A model generated the notes under the pieces. It was not told the DNA's origin. It ran no database searches and saw nothing but the letters and a program-made list of their open reading frames with translations. Source: Chitinophaga sp. CF118 (GTDB lineage Bacteria > Bacteroidota > Bacteroidia > Chitinophagales > Chitinophagaceae). Taken from it: DNA of 64,000 nt. The stretch is taken from NCBI RefSeq assembly GCF_900112615.1, contig NZ_FOMK01000009.1, positions 124,001-188,000 on the forward strand. Direction: 5' to 3'. Every line of letters starts with the position of its first letter. Within the stretch, counting starts at the first letter, position 1. Of the stretch, positions 26,330 through 35,460 are shown in pieces. Made by a program: the position numbers and the translations under genes.

Positions 26330-27736
26330 TTAATTTCGTTTCTCAAGCAACACCACATTCTCTATATGATGGGTGTGCGGAAACATATCAACGGGTTGTA
26401 TCTTTTTTACAACATACAACTGATCCAGCAAAGCAAGATCTCTTGCCTGTGTAGCCGGATTACAACTTACATATACAATGCGGGGAGCTGCTATTTCCAG
26501 TAATTTATTTACCAGCTTTTCATGCATCCCTGCCCGTGGTGGGTCTGTAATCACAACATCCGGTTGCCCATGTTGAGCAAAGAATGCATCGTTACAAATA
26601 TCAACCACATCGCCTGCAAAAAACGTAGCATTGTTTACACCGTTCATAGCGGCATTCTCAATGGCATCGTCTATAGCTTCTTTTATCAATTCTATGCCAA
26701 CTACTTTTCCTGCCTGCGGGGATACAAAAATACCAATACTACCTGTTCCACAGTATAAATCATAAACAATTTCTGTTCCCGTTAATCCGGCAAACTCTCT
26801 TGTTACCTGATATAAGGCTTCTCCCTGGTAAGTATTGGTCTGGAAAAATGATTTTGGACCAATCTTAAATACAAAATCTTCCAGTTTTTCCTCTACATAT
26901 CCTTTTCCATAATAAATTTTTGGATCCAGGTCAAAGATGGTATCATTCCCTTTCGGATTGATGGTATACAGTACGGTGGTAATACCGGGCACGGTAGCCA
27001 GCAGGTGATCCAGCAAGGCTTCTCTGTCCTTTTTGTTCTCATGGTGAATCACCAGGTTCACCATAACTTCGCCAGTGGTGCAGATCCTTACTACCAGGTT
27101 GCGCAGCCATCCTTCCTGTGCACGAATGTCGTAAAAGGAAAGCTCATTTTCCAGCGCATATGCCTTAATAGTGTTACGGATAGCATTAACGGGCTCTGCC
27201 TGCAGGTAGCAGGTATTTATATCCAGAACTTTGTCAAATAATTTGGGTACATGAAAGCCCAGTGCATTGCGTCTGGGGATAACACCATCTTCTCCGATCT
27301 CATTTGCCAGCAGATAAGCCTTGTTACTAAAAGTAAATTCCAGTTTATTGCGGTAATGAGTACTGAAGCGGGACCCCATAATAGGTTGCATGGGAGGTAA
27401 TTCCAGTTTACCAATACGTTGCAGATTGTCTGCCACCTGCTGTTGTTTGTATTCCAGCTGCTGGGAGTAGGGCAACATCTGCCACTTGCAGCCTCCACAG
27501 CTTCCAAAATGTTCACAAAAAGGGGCCACACGATTTTCCGCATAGCTATGGATGTGAACGGCCTTACCCTCTGCCCAGTCTTTTTTGTTCTTACCGAGCC
27601 TTACATCCACCACATCTCCGGGCACCACGCCTCCTTCTATAAAGATCACTTTACCGTCAATACGGGCCAGTGCTTTCCCTTCTGCGGCATAAGCGCTCAC
27701 CGGTACTTTTTCCAGAATAACATTTTTTTTCCTCAC
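26330..27736 (-). CDS. rlmD: 23S rRNA (uracil-5-)-methyltransferase, RlmD/TrmA family
   Basis: A SAM-dependent m5U methyltransferase of 468 residues. An N-terminal TRAM domain (about residues 1-65) is followed by the FeS-cluster cysteines FCEHFGSCGGCKW, the Rossmann motif YDLYCGTGSIG, the catalytic region DPPRAGMHEK and VSCNPATQARD. The RlmD and RlmC branches are hard to separate by eye. The -7 element TACCTTTG on the minus strand (27742-27749) lies only 5 nt upstream of the ATG, so the leader is minimal. It heads the rhomboid gene pair. Confidence 0.9.
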   Translation of the reverse strand: MRKKNVILEKVPVSAYAAEGKALARIDGKVIFIEGGVVPGDVVDVRLGKNKKDWAEGKAVHIHSYAENRVAPFCEHFGSCGGCKWQMLPYSQQLEYKQQQVADNLQRIGKLELPPMQPIMGSRFSTHYRNKLEFTFSNKAYLLANEIGEDGVIPRRNALGFHVPKLFDKVLDINTCYLQAEPVNAIRNTIKAYALENELSFYDIRAQEGWLRNLVVRICTTGEVMVNLVIHHENKKDREALLDHLLATVPGITTVLYTINPKGNDTIFDLDPKIYYGKGYVEEKLEDFVFKIGPKSFFQTNTYQGEALYQVTREFAGLTGTEIVYDLYCGTGSIGIFVSPQAGKVVGIELIKEAIDDAIENAAMNGVNNATFFAGDVVDICNDAFFAQHGQPDVVITDPPRAGMHEKLVNKLLEIAAPRIVYVSCNPATQARDLALLDQLYVVKKIQPVDMFPHTHHIENVVLLEKRN

Positions 27737-27741
27737 GGATG

Positions 27742-27749
27742 CAAAGGTA
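27742..27749 (-). promoter_or_regulatory. -7 element of rlmD (minus strand)
   Basis: CAAAGGTA on the plus strand reads TACCTTTG on the minus strand, an exact -7 match ending 5 nt before the start codon at 27736. Confidence 0.55.
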
Positions 27750-27838
27750 GGGTTTTAGTGAGTTTTCCGGTAGGTTCCTGCCCCCTGAGATTTTAAATTT
27801 TCCCATTTCCTTGCTACATTTACACTAACCGATGTCCT

Positions 27839-29248
27839 ATGCAAAGACTTATTATCATTTTAGCCTGTCTTTTATCCCAGTTACAACTCCTGGCTCAGGG
27901 ATACCAGATCACCGTTCAATTAAAGCAATATAAAAGCGGACAGCTTTACCTGGCCCATTACATGGGTAATAATAAATACATGTCGGATTCTGCCGTACTT
28001 AATCCAGAGGGGGTAGCCATATTAAAAGGAAAAGAAGCTCTGCCCGGAGGAATTTACATCATCTTATTACCTGGTAAACAGCGTTATTTTGAAATATTGC
28101 TGGATAGAAAGCAGCAGCAGTTCAGTATTAGTGCTGATACTTCCGACCTGATTGCAAAGACAACCTTTAAAAACTCTCCGGAGAATGATCTTTTCTTCGG
28201 ATATAATAAATTCCTGTCACAGGAAATAGGGCCCATAAATAACGAACTACAGGCAAAACTGGCAGCTGCCCATACTGCTGCGGATAGTGCGGGTGCCAGG
28301 ACGCTGGAAACAACCCTGCGCAAAAAATTGCAGGATTATCGTAATGATGTGGTAACAAAACATCCACAGAGTTTACTCAGCAGTATGTTCAAGGCATTAA
28401 AAGAACCCGAAGTGCCCACAAAGCCCGCATCAGAAGATTCTACTTTCGGCTACCGTTATTATAAAGCACATTACTGGGAAAATATAGATCTGACTGATGA
28501 CAGGCTGGTATATACACCCATTCTTGATAATAAATTACATAAATACTTTACACAACTTGTTCCTCCTCATCCTGATTCCGTGAACATAGAGTGTGATCTG
28601 CTGATAGCCCAGACACGTAAAAATAAAGAGGTGTTCAAGTATGTGGTGTGGTGGCTTACCTACAATTACGAAACATCCCAGTATATGGGTATGGATGCGG
28701 TATTTGTGCACCTTGTAGAAAAGTATTACGTAGCAGGAGATGCATTCTGGCTTAATGATGAACAGCTGAATAAAGTTATTACGCGTGCTTATGCAATTGC
28801 GCCAAATCTTATAGGTCAACAGGCACCACCACTTGAAGTAAAAGATTCTGCTTTAAAACCTATTTCTCTTTATACTACGAAGGCTAAATATACAGTACTC
28901 GTTTTCTGGGATCCCACCTGTGGACATTGTAAAATTGAAATTCCCCGTTTAGACTCTGCCTACAAAGCCAGCTGGAAGAGTAAGGGCGTAACAATGATCG
29001 GATTTAAAACAGAAGGTACTAAAGATGAATGGAGAGAGTTCATTAAGAAATATAACCTTACTGGTTGGATTCATGCATGGGATCCTGATACACAGAGTAA
29101 TTACCGCAGACTCTATGATGTTTACAGTACACCGGTAGTATACCTGCTGGATGAAAAAAAGAAGATTGTTGCAAAAAGACTTGGAGTGGAACAACTGAAT
29201 GAATTCATTGAAAAAATGGAGGCACGTAGCAGCAGTGTTCATAATTAA
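27839..29248 (+). CDS. TlpA-like thiol-disulfide protein with DUF4369-type N-terminus
   Basis: A 469-residue periplasmic protein. The signal peptide ends QLLA/QGYQ (Gln at +1). Residues about 22-130 resemble the DUF4369 domain common in Bacteroidota thioredoxin proteins. A helical middle region (DUF5106-like) follows, and residues about 330-465 form a thioredoxin fold with active site WDPTCGHCKIEI (Cys361, Cys364). A thiol oxidoreductase acting on envelope proteins is expected; direction (reductase or oxidase) cannot be read. A -7-like TACATTTA lies about 20 nt upstream. Confidence 0.85.
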   Translation: MQRLIIILACLLSQLQLLAQGYQITVQLKQYKSGQLYLAHYMGNNKYMSDSAVLNPEGVAILKGKEALPGGIYIILLPGKQRYFEILLDRKQQQFSISADTSDLIAKTTFKNSPENDLFFGYNKFLSQEIGPINNELQAKLAAAHTAADSAGARTLETTLRKKLQDYRNDVVTKHPQSLLSSMFKALKEPEVPTKPASEDSTFGYRYYKAHYWENIDLTDDRLVYTPILDNKLHKYFTQLVPPHPDSVNIECDLLIAQTRKNKEVFKYVVWWLTYNYETSQYMGMDAVFVHLVEKYYVAGDAFWLNDEQLNKVITRAYAIAPNLIGQQAPPLEVKDSALKPISLYTTKAKYTVLVFWDPTCGHCKIEIPRLDSAYKASWKSKGVTMIGFKTEGTKDEWREFIKKYNLTGWIHAWDPDTQSNYRRLYDVYSTPVVYLLDEKKKIVAKRLGVEQLNEFIEKMEARSSSVHN

Positions 29249-29367
29249 GCATCATATATAAAATATAAACCGTGTTATAACTTATTTATTATCAAATAGA
29301 TAAGATTGCTGTGTAAGCCTTTGGCATAGTCTTTGAAAAGTTCCTGGTGTATCAAAACATTTAGGTT

Positions 29368-30063
29368 ATGATAAAGAAGACTATTCTTTCGTTTACTGCC
29401 CTCGCGATTTCATTTGGTGCGATGTCTCAGGCTCGTGTTGGTGTTAAAGGGGGATGGAACCTTTCATCTATTTCAGTTGATAATAATGGTTCCGTTGATA
29501 AGGATAAATCATTATCAGGATTCAATATTGGTTTAATTGCAGATTTTCCTTTAGTACCAAAGATCCTGTCATTCCAGCCTGGTGTATTTTATACTACAAA
29601 AGGCGCAAAACTTGAATCCGGGGATAAGAACAATTCCGGATCTGTATACAGGAAGTATACTACTACCCCTTCATACATTGAAATTCCTTTAAACTTTGTG
29701 GGTAAAATTCCAGTAGGACCTGGCACAAACCTATTTGCAGGTCTGGGGCCCTACATTGCATTTGGCGTAGCAGGCAAGAACAAAGTATCATCAACAGTGG
29801 CAGGTGTAACTACCAGCACAGAATCCAACATCAAATGGGATGATGATACCCCTTTCAATTCCGGCGATGCTAACCAGGGTTTTGACAAATACAAAAGGTT
29901 TGACTATGGCGGTAATCTGTTGGTAGGTGCAGAAATTCGCGGTTTAATTCTTTCTGCGCAGTATGGATTAGGCCTTGCTAAGATCAATTCCGGTTCAAGT
30001 GATAATAATAACGACAAGAATAAGAACCGTGTATTTAGCCTTTCCGCAGGATTTCTGTTTTAA
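29368..30063 (+). CDS. Outer-membrane beta-barrel protein, PorT-like family (copy 1)
   Basis: A 231-residue protein. The signal peptide ends GAMS/QARV with Gln at +1. The mature part shows the alternating pattern of an eight-stranded barrel, with GVKGGWNLSSI at the first strand, FQPGVFYTTKGAKL, YIEIPLNFVGKIP, FAGLGPYIAFGVAGK, and a C-terminal strand ending in Phe (SLSAGFLF), the usual insertion signal. It belongs to the Bacteroidota porin family (outer membrane protein beta-barrel domain). It is the first of three tandem paralogues. No specific substrate can be deduced. Confidence 0.85.
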   Translation: MIKKTILSFTALAISFGAMSQARVGVKGGWNLSSISVDNNGSVDKDKSLSGFNIGLIADFPLVPKILSFQPGVFYTTKGAKLESGDKNNSGSVYRKYTTTPSYIEIPLNFVGKIPVGPGTNLFAGLGPYIAFGVAGKNKVSSTVAGVTTSTESNIKWDDDTPFNSGDANQGFDKYKRFDYGGNLLVGAEIRGLILSAQYGLGLAKINSGSSDNNNDKNKNRVFSLSAGFLF

Positions 30064-30199
30064 AAATGTTTCTCATCCATTTTGTATATAAATACAAGTA
30101 AAGATGCGTAGGCAGGCAACGCTCAGATTAAAAAAAAGTATTAAAAGGGTATAGTATCCAAATGCCTGCAGGATACTATACCAGTATTAAAAAACTGAT

Positions 30200-30829
30200 A
30201 TGAAAAAGATATTATTATTCTGTGCAGCTATTTTAACGGCTGGTGTAACATTTGGTCAGACTAAATTTGGTATTCTGGCAGGCCCCAGTTTTTCCAGTAT
30301 TACCTCAAAGAATACTTCTTTAAACAGTGGGAAGGAAACCAGTGATCTGCTTGTAGGAGTTAGAGCTGGTGTCACTGCAGATCTGCATCTGGCCGATGAA
30401 TTTTATATAGGAACAGGATTGTTATATGCAGGTAAAGGTGGTAAGAATAAAGACAATGGGAATTTTAAAACGACCTTGTCTTACTTACAGGTACCTGTTA
30501 ACTTTTTGTTTAAACCAGAAGTAGGTTCAGGAAAACTTAATCTGGGAGCGGGTCCTTATGTTGCTTATGGTCTTGGCGGAAAGCATAAAGGCACACTTAA
30601 CAATCTGGTTATAGATTACAATGCGTTTGATGATGAATCAAAAGTCATCAATCAGAAACTGAAACGCTTTGATGCCGGTATCGGCGTTGTAGCCGGATAT
30701 GAACTGAACAGCGGTTTATATATGGGGCTGAATGCAGACCTGGGACTGGTAAATATATACGATAATACCGATAACGACCGTAGTCTTAAAAACACCTCAT
30801 TTGGTGTTTCCTTAGGATATAAGTTCTAA
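30200..30829 (+). CDS. Outer-membrane beta-barrel protein, PorT-like family (copy 2)
   Basis: A 209-residue paralogue of the previous gene. The signal peptide ends VTFG/QTKF. Barrel motifs correspond: GILAGPSFSSI, YIGTGLLYAGKGGK, YLQVPVNFLFKP, LGAGPYVAYGLGGKH, and the final SFGVSLGYKF ending in Phe. It lies 136 bp after copy 1 and is followed by a terminator, so copies 1 and 2 may share a transcript that ends here. Function beyond outer-membrane barrel is not known. Confidence 0.85.
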   Translation: MKKILLFCAAILTAGVTFGQTKFGILAGPSFSSITSKNTSLNSGKETSDLLVGVRAGVTADLHLADEFYIGTGLLYAGKGGKNKDNGNFKTTLSYLQVPVNFLFKPEVGSGKLNLGAGPYVAYGLGGKHKGTLNNLVIDYNAFDDESKVINQKLKRFDAGIGVVAGYELNSGLYMGLNADLGLVNIYDNTDNDRSLKNTSFGVSLGYKF

Positions 30830-30848
30830 GAGACATAAGCACATATTG

Positions 30849-30899
30849 AAAAGATGAATGATAATCTAAGTAATTAGAATTGTCATTCATCTTTTTTTT
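30849..30899 (+). terminator. Intrinsic terminator after barrel copy 2
   Basis: AAAAGATGAATGA (30849-30861) pairs perfectly with TCATTCATCTTTT (30883-30895), followed by further T residues, 20 nt after the stop codon. Confidence 0.88.
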
Positions 30900-30959
30900 A
30901 GGTATTATCTCCTATTTATTAAATAAGTCATAATTAATAAATCCATTTACCAAATTAGT

Positions 30960-31006
30960 ACGTTAATTTAACGTTGAAATCCGCTGGGAGCTTGTACTTA
31001 AGTTTG
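30960..31006 (+). promoter_or_regulatory. Promoter of barrel copy 3 with adjoining palindrome
   Basis: The -7 element TAAGTTTG (30999-31006) matches TAnnTTTG. GTTG at 30973-30976 could serve as a -33 element with a 22-bp spacer. Overlapping the -33 position is a perfect 15-nt palindrome, ACGTTAA-T-TTAACGT (30960-30974), placed where a repressor or activator could act. Confidence 0.5.
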
Positions 31007-31054
31007 TTTTTAAGAGGGATAATTTAATTTTTATTGTTATTTAACACCTAATGC

Positions 31055-31756
31055 ATGAGGAAATTTCTACTTCTGTTTTTATTTTCTTTATTCACATCCC
31101 AATATCTCTATGCCCAGGTAAGTTTAGGCATACGTGGAGGGTTTAGTGTAACTGCCATGAAATTTGAAACTTCCTCCGGGCAAAAGAGTGGGGGAATAAG
31201 TAATGATAACCAATTAAAGAGCCTACATGCGGATCTTTTACTGAATGTACCCTTGTATGGAGGGTTTCATCTTCAACCGGTACTCAGATATATTACAAAA
31301 GGAACCTACTTTGAACCTTTGGCCCAGCAGCAGGCAACAGCAAGTGGAGAATCCGGCAACAGGATCGCGATTCGATATCTTGAAATGCCAGTAAACCTGT
31401 TATACAAATTCCAGTTTCCAGGGTTTAAGCTGGCAGTAGGTGCCGGACCTTATATCGCGTATGCACTGGGAGGAAATTACCGTACGGACATTATCGACAA
31501 TGGTAAAATAGTGAGTCATGAAAAGCGTTCTCTCGGATTTGAAAATGCAGATAATGTAATATCTCCGGGATTGTACCTGGATCGCTGGGATGGAGGGATC
31601 AATACCACCATAGGTCTTGAACTCAATAACCTGGTGAATATAGGGGTTAATTATAGCCAGGGTATGATAAATCTGGATAATTCTGCCGCATATAAAGTGA
31701 AGAACAGTTATGTGGGTATTAGTGTGGGAGTATTACTGAGCAGGGAAGATTATTAG
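31055..31756 (+). CDS. Outer-membrane beta-barrel protein, PorT-like family (copy 3)
   Basis: The third paralogue, 233 residues. The signal peptide ends YLYA/QVSL (Gln at +1). Strand motifs match copies 1 and 2: GIRGGFSVTAM, YLEMPVNLLYKF, VGAGPYIAYALGGNY, and SYVGISVGVLLSREDY at the end. Unlike the others, the C-terminus extends past the last strand (REDY) instead of ending in Phe. Copies 2 and 3 are separated by a terminator, and copy 3 has its own promoter with an operator-like palindrome, so it can be regulated apart from the other two. Confidence 0.82.
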   Translation: MRKFLLLFLFSLFTSQYLYAQVSLGIRGGFSVTAMKFETSSGQKSGGISNDNQLKSLHADLLLNVPLYGGFHLQPVLRYITKGTYFEPLAQQQATASGESGNRIAIRYLEMPVNLLYKFQFPGFKLAVGAGPYIAYALGGNYRTDIIDNGKIVSHEKRSLGFENADNVISPGLYLDRWDGGINTTIGLELNNLVNIGVNYSQGMINLDNSAAYKVKNSYVGISVGVLLSREDY

Positions 31757-31772
31757 CATACAAATCATATTG

Positions 31773-31831
31773 CCTATCGGGCATAAAAAAAGAGGTTGTA
31801 CCATACAACCTCTTTTTTTATGCCCGATAGG
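31773..31831. terminator. Bidirectional terminator with a 28-bp perfect stem
   Basis: A perfect 28-bp inverted repeat (31773-31800 and 31804-31831) has a 3-nt loop CCA. The inner part AGAGGTTGTA with flanking A7/T7 tracts is a classical bidirectional terminator between converging barrel copy 3 and metF. The outer CCTATCGGGCAT arms extend it well beyond normal terminator length. Confidence 0.93.
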
Positions 31832-31945
31832 GGTGACAATACCTATTACCGTCTTAATAACAACTTAGGCTATTAAAGCACAAAGTGTGACAGTTATTCG
31901 GACATGCCATTACGTTTCCACGTGGTGGCATTATTTTATGCATCC

Positions 31946-32899
31946 TCAGGATATTGCCTGGATAGCTTTCAGGATCACGTTAGGTTTACCTAAAGTATAG
32001 TAGTGAATAATAGGAACACCAAATGCTTTCAGCTCTTTGGATTGCTGGATAAGCCATTGTGCACCCAGTTCTTCTACATCTTTATCGGATTTACATTTTA
32101 AAATCTCGTTAGAGAAGTCTGCCGGAATATCTACATGGAAAGTGCGGGGCAGAATGTTCATCTGCTTGCGAGTAGTAATTGGTTTTAATCCCGGAATGAT
32201 AGGCACGGTGATACCTGCTTCACGGCATTTGGCTACGAAGTCAAAGAACTTCTGATTATCAAAAAACATCTGAGTAACAATGTAATCAGCTCCATTCTCC
32301 ACCTTACGCTTCAGATAATTCAAATCCGTTTGCATATTAGGCGCTTCGAAATGTTTTTCCGGATAACCTGCAACACCGATACAGAATTTTGTTTTAACAC
32401 CACCCTGAAGATCTTCTTCCAGGTAAATACCATTATTCATATGAACAACCTGTTGCAGTAATTCATCTGCATAACGGTGTCCATTAGGCTCTGGTTCGAA
32501 GGAGGCTTCATTTTTTGGAGCATCACCACGTAATACCAGTACATTATCTACACCAAGGAAATTAAGATCTATCAATGCGTTCTCCGTTTCTTCCCGGCTA
32601 AATCCACCGCAGATAAGGTGTGGTACTGCATCCACATTATAGTGATTCATTACTGCTGCACAAATAGCCACAGTACCGGGACGTTTGCGGATCTCCACTT
32701 TTTCAAAGGAACCATCACTTTTCTTTTTGAACATATGCTCACTTCTGTGGTAGGTTACATTAATATAAGCAGGTTTGAATTCCATTAACGGGTCCAGATG
32801 CTCATATATAGATTCAATACTCTTTCCTTTTAATGGGGGAAGGATTTCAAAAGATATAAGTGTATCTTTTGCCTGTGCTATATGTTCTGTGACTTTCAT
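31946..32899 (-). CDS. metF: 5,10-methylenetetrahydrofolate reductase
   Basis: A flavoenzyme of 317 residues that reduces methylene-THF to methyl-THF, the methyl donor used by the split MetH at 54201-58038. SFEILPPLKGKSIE (substrate/FAD barrel start), the conserved YINVTYHRSEH strand, NVLVLRGDAP, GVAGYPEKHFEAPN and QMFFDNQKFFDF are all family hallmarks. The -7 element TATTTTTG (minus strand, 32934-32941) is exact and leaves a leader of about 30 nt, too short for a SAM riboswitch. It is divergent from lptB, with back-to-back promoters. Confidence 0.96.
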   Translation of the reverse strand: MKVTEHIAQAKDTLISFEILPPLKGKSIESIYEHLDPLMEFKPAYINVTYHRSEHMFKKKSDGSFEKVEIRKRPGTVAICAAVMNHYNVDAVPHLICGGFSREETENALIDLNFLGVDNVLVLRGDAPKNEASFEPEPNGHRYADELLQQVVHMNNGIYLEEDLQGGVKTKFCIGVAGYPEKHFEAPNMQTDLNYLKRKVENGADYIVTQMFFDNQKFFDFVAKCREAGITVPIIPGLKPITTRKQMNILPRTFHVDIPADFSNEILKCKSDKDVEELGAQWLIQQSKELKAFGVPIIHYYTLGKPNVILKAIQAIS

Positions 32900-32933
32900 A
32901 AATTAAATAAAAGTGGCTTAAGTTTGCGCGGAG

Positions 32934-33097
32934 CAAAAATAGTATATCTCTTAGTATTATCATCTATTTTTTAGTTGATAGTCCGTTAAATTGTATCCCA
33001 CAGTCCACTATTGGCAGAAAAAATCCATAGCTTAAAGGACAAAACCGGCAAGAATGGATAGTTATCTATTGAAAGCTAAATGAATTGCTTATTTTTG
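32934..33097. promoter_or_regulatory. Divergent metF / lptB promoter region
   Basis: Two identical -7 elements TATTTTTG face away from each other: minus strand 32934-32941 for metF and plus strand 33090-33097 for lptB. The lptB element overlaps an in-frame TTG at 33085, which places the true lptB start at ATG 33112. Confidence 0.6.
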
Positions 33098-33111
33098 CTA
33101 AGTTTAAACAT

Positions 33112-33876
33112 ATGGCATTAAAAATACATACAGATCAGTTGGTTAAGCGTTACGGAAGCAGAACCGTAGTGAATCACGTATCTGTAGAAGTTACGCAGGG
33201 AGAGATTGTAGGATTACTGGGCCCGAATGGTGCCGGAAAGACAACTACTTTTTATATGGTAGTGGGGTTAATTAAACCTGATGAAGGACAGGTGTTCCTT
33301 AATGAGGTGAATATAACCAAACTGCCCATGTACAAGAGAGCAAAGATGGGTATTGGTTATCTGCCACAGGAAGCTTCGGTATTCCGTAAGCTGAGCGTGG
33401 AGGATAATATTTCGGCAGTACTTGAAATGACCGGGCTTAAAAAGGCCGCTCAGAAAGAGAAGCTGGAAAGCCTGCTTGAAGAATTCCACCTTACCCATGT
33501 ACGTAAAAGTCCCGGAGATGTATTAAGTGGAGGAGAGCGGCGTCGTACAGAAATAGCCCGTGCCCTGGCAGTTGACCCTAAGTTTATCCTTTTGGATGAA
33601 CCTTTTGCAGGTATTGACCCCATCGCGGTAGAAGATATCCAATCTATAGTTGCCCGATTGAAATATAAAAACATCGGTATCCTGATCACAGACCACAACG
33701 TACAGGAAACATTATCGATTACTGACAGAGCTTACCTGCTGTTTGAAGGTAAAATACTAAAAGCCGGTACAGCGGAAGAGTTAGCTGAAGATGAACAAGT
33801 AAGAAAAGTGTATCTTGGCCAGAATTTCATTTTACGCCGTAAAAATTACCTGGACGAAGCAGCAAAGCAACAATAA
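33112..33876 (+). CDS. lptB: LPS export ABC transporter ATP-binding protein LptB
   Basis: The ATPase that powers LptB2FG extraction of lipopolysaccharide from the inner membrane. The 254-residue protein has Walker A GPNGAGKT (residues 37-44), the Q-loop in GYLPQEASVF, signature LSGGERRRTEIARAL, Walker B FILLDEPFAGIDP and switch His in ITDHNVQET. The LSGGERRR form and the ADP-side sequence are typical of LptB rather than other ABC ATPases. ATG 33112 is chosen because the upstream TTG lies within the -7 element. The acyl-adenylating GH3 gene follows after 23 bp. Confidence 0.93.
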   Translation: MALKIHTDQLVKRYGSRTVVNHVSVEVTQGEIVGLLGPNGAGKTTTFYMVVGLIKPDEGQVFLNEVNITKLPMYKRAKMGIGYLPQEASVFRKLSVEDNISAVLEMTGLKKAAQKEKLESLLEEFHLTHVRKSPGDVLSGGERRRTEIARALAVDPKFILLDEPFAGIDPIAVEDIQSIVARLKYKNIGILITDHNVQETLSITDRAYLLFEGKILKAGTAEELAEDEQVRKVYLGQNFILRRKNYLDEAAKQQ

Positions 33877-33899
33877 ACTACTACGTTCCTAATCCTATT

Positions 33900-35432
33900 A
33901 TGAGAATATTAAGTCCTGCAATATCACAATTGGCGCGTTTGCGCATGGGACGCATAGAGTATTTTATGCAATATCCCCTGCAGGTGCAGCAGCAGGTATT
34001 CCAAAACCTTATCAGCGCAGCTCAGTACACCGAGTTTGGCAAGCAATATAGCTTTTCACAGATCTATAAGATAGAGGAGTTCAAGCAGCGGGTACCCATA
34101 CATAATTATGATACACTTAAACCCTACATTCAAAGATTAATGGAAGGGCAGCAGAACATTTTGTGGAATACACCCATAAAATGGTTTGCAAAGTCAAGTG
34201 GTACTACGGCAGATAAAAGTAAATTTATTCCCGTATCAGTAGAAAGCCTGGACGAGTGTCATTACCGTGCAGGCCGCGATGTACTGTCTCTTTATTATAA
34301 TAACTTCCCGGAATCACGTTTACTTACTGGAAAGTCGCTGGTTATTGGCGGCAGTCATCAGGTAAATAAACTGGCGCCGGAAAGTGATTCCTATTTTGGA
34401 GATCTCAGTGCGGTGATGTTACAGAACATGCCTTTCTATGGGAATCTGGTACGTACTCCAGATCTTTCCATTGCCCTTATGGATGAGTGGGAAGAGAAGA
34501 TTGAACGTATGGCCAATGCTGTGATACATGAAAATGTAACATCCATAGCCGGGGTACCTACCTGGACACTGGTACTCATAAAACGTATTTTTGAAATTAC
34601 AGGAAAAGATAACCTGGCAGACGTTTGGCCTAACCTGGAACTATATATGCATGGCGGTGTTAGCTTTATGCCTTACCGCGAAAGGTTCAGAAACCTGATC
34701 CGCAAACCGGACATGTTTTACCAGGAAACATATAACGCTTCTGAAGGATTCTTTGCCGCGCAGGACGTTATAGGAGAGGAAGGACTACTGTTATTCCTGA
34801 ATCATGGGATCTTTTATGAGTTCATGCCAATTGAGGAATACGGAAAGGAAAATCCGCAAACCCTGCAATTGCAGGATGTGGAAATGGGTAAAAACTATGC
34901 ACTGATTATAAGTACCAACGGAGGACTATGGCGTTACCTGGTAGGTGATACCATCCAATTCGTATCACTGGCTCCTTACCGTGTAAGGGTAAGCGGCCGT
35001 ACTAAATCTTTCATCAATGCTTTTGGAGAAGAACTGATAGTAGAAAACTCAGATATGGCTATTGCCAAAGCCTGTGAACAGACAGGGGCTGTAGTAAATG
35101 ATTATACAGCTGCTCCTATTTATTTTAGTGAAAATAAATCAGGAGGGCATGAGTGGTTGCTTGATTTTGATGTGATGCCGGATAATGTGGAGCATTTTAT
35201 AGATGTACTGGATAGTACACTTAAATCCATTAATTCAGATTACGAAGCCAAGCGTTATAAGGATATGGCACTTTGTCGCCCTGTAATGCATGTATTACCA
35301 AAAGGAACCTTTACCGAATGGTTAAAGAGTAAAGGGAAACTTGGAGGACAACATAAAGTACCCCGTTTGAATAATGAACGGCAGTACGTAGAAGATATTC
35401 TGAAATTTGCCGGAGTAACTGGTGGAAAATGA
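33900..35432 (+). CDS. GH3 auxin-responsive-family acyl-adenylating enzyme
   Basis: A 510-residue member of the GH3 branch of the ANL adenylate-forming superfamily, known from plants where it conjugates amino acids to auxin or jasmonate. The ATP loop KSSGTTADKSKFIPVS lies around residues 98-113, YNASEGFFAAQ is the second adenylate motif, and WRYLVGDTIQF and VSGRTKSFINAFGEEL carry the conserved Asp and the domain hinge. Bacterial substrates are generally unknown. Position between lptB and fabG with gaps of 23 and 28 bp hints at lipid or acyl chemistry, but this is inference. Confidence 0.85.
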   Translation: MRILSPAISQLARLRMGRIEYFMQYPLQVQQQVFQNLISAAQYTEFGKQYSFSQIYKIEEFKQRVPIHNYDTLKPYIQRLMEGQQNILWNTPIKWFAKSSGTTADKSKFIPVSVESLDECHYRAGRDVLSLYYNNFPESRLLTGKSLVIGGSHQVNKLAPESDSYFGDLSAVMLQNMPFYGNLVRTPDLSIALMDEWEEKIERMANAVIHENVTSIAGVPTWTLVLIKRIFEITGKDNLADVWPNLELYMHGGVSFMPYRERFRNLIRKPDMFYQETYNASEGFFAAQDVIGEEGLLLFLNHGIFYEFMPIEEYGKENPQTLQLQDVEMGKNYALIISTNGGLWRYLVGDTIQFVSLAPYRVRVSGRTKSFINAFGEELIVENSDMAIAKACEQTGAVVNDYTAAPIYFSENKSGGHEWLLDFDVMPDNVEHFIDVLDSTLKSINSDYEAKRYKDMALCRPVMHVLPKGTFTEWLKSKGKLGGQHKVPRLNNERQYVEDILKFAGVTGGK

Positions 35433-35460
35433 TTCGTAAACTAACAACTATCACGCTTAT

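Noticed and set aside
33085..33111. Upstream TTG start for lptB (and similar longer starts for ctaA, cysS, the AlkA-type gene and pdxH)
   Set aside because: These starts fall on or upstream of exact -7 elements, so they would not be in the mRNA; the downstream ATGs match the family N-termini.
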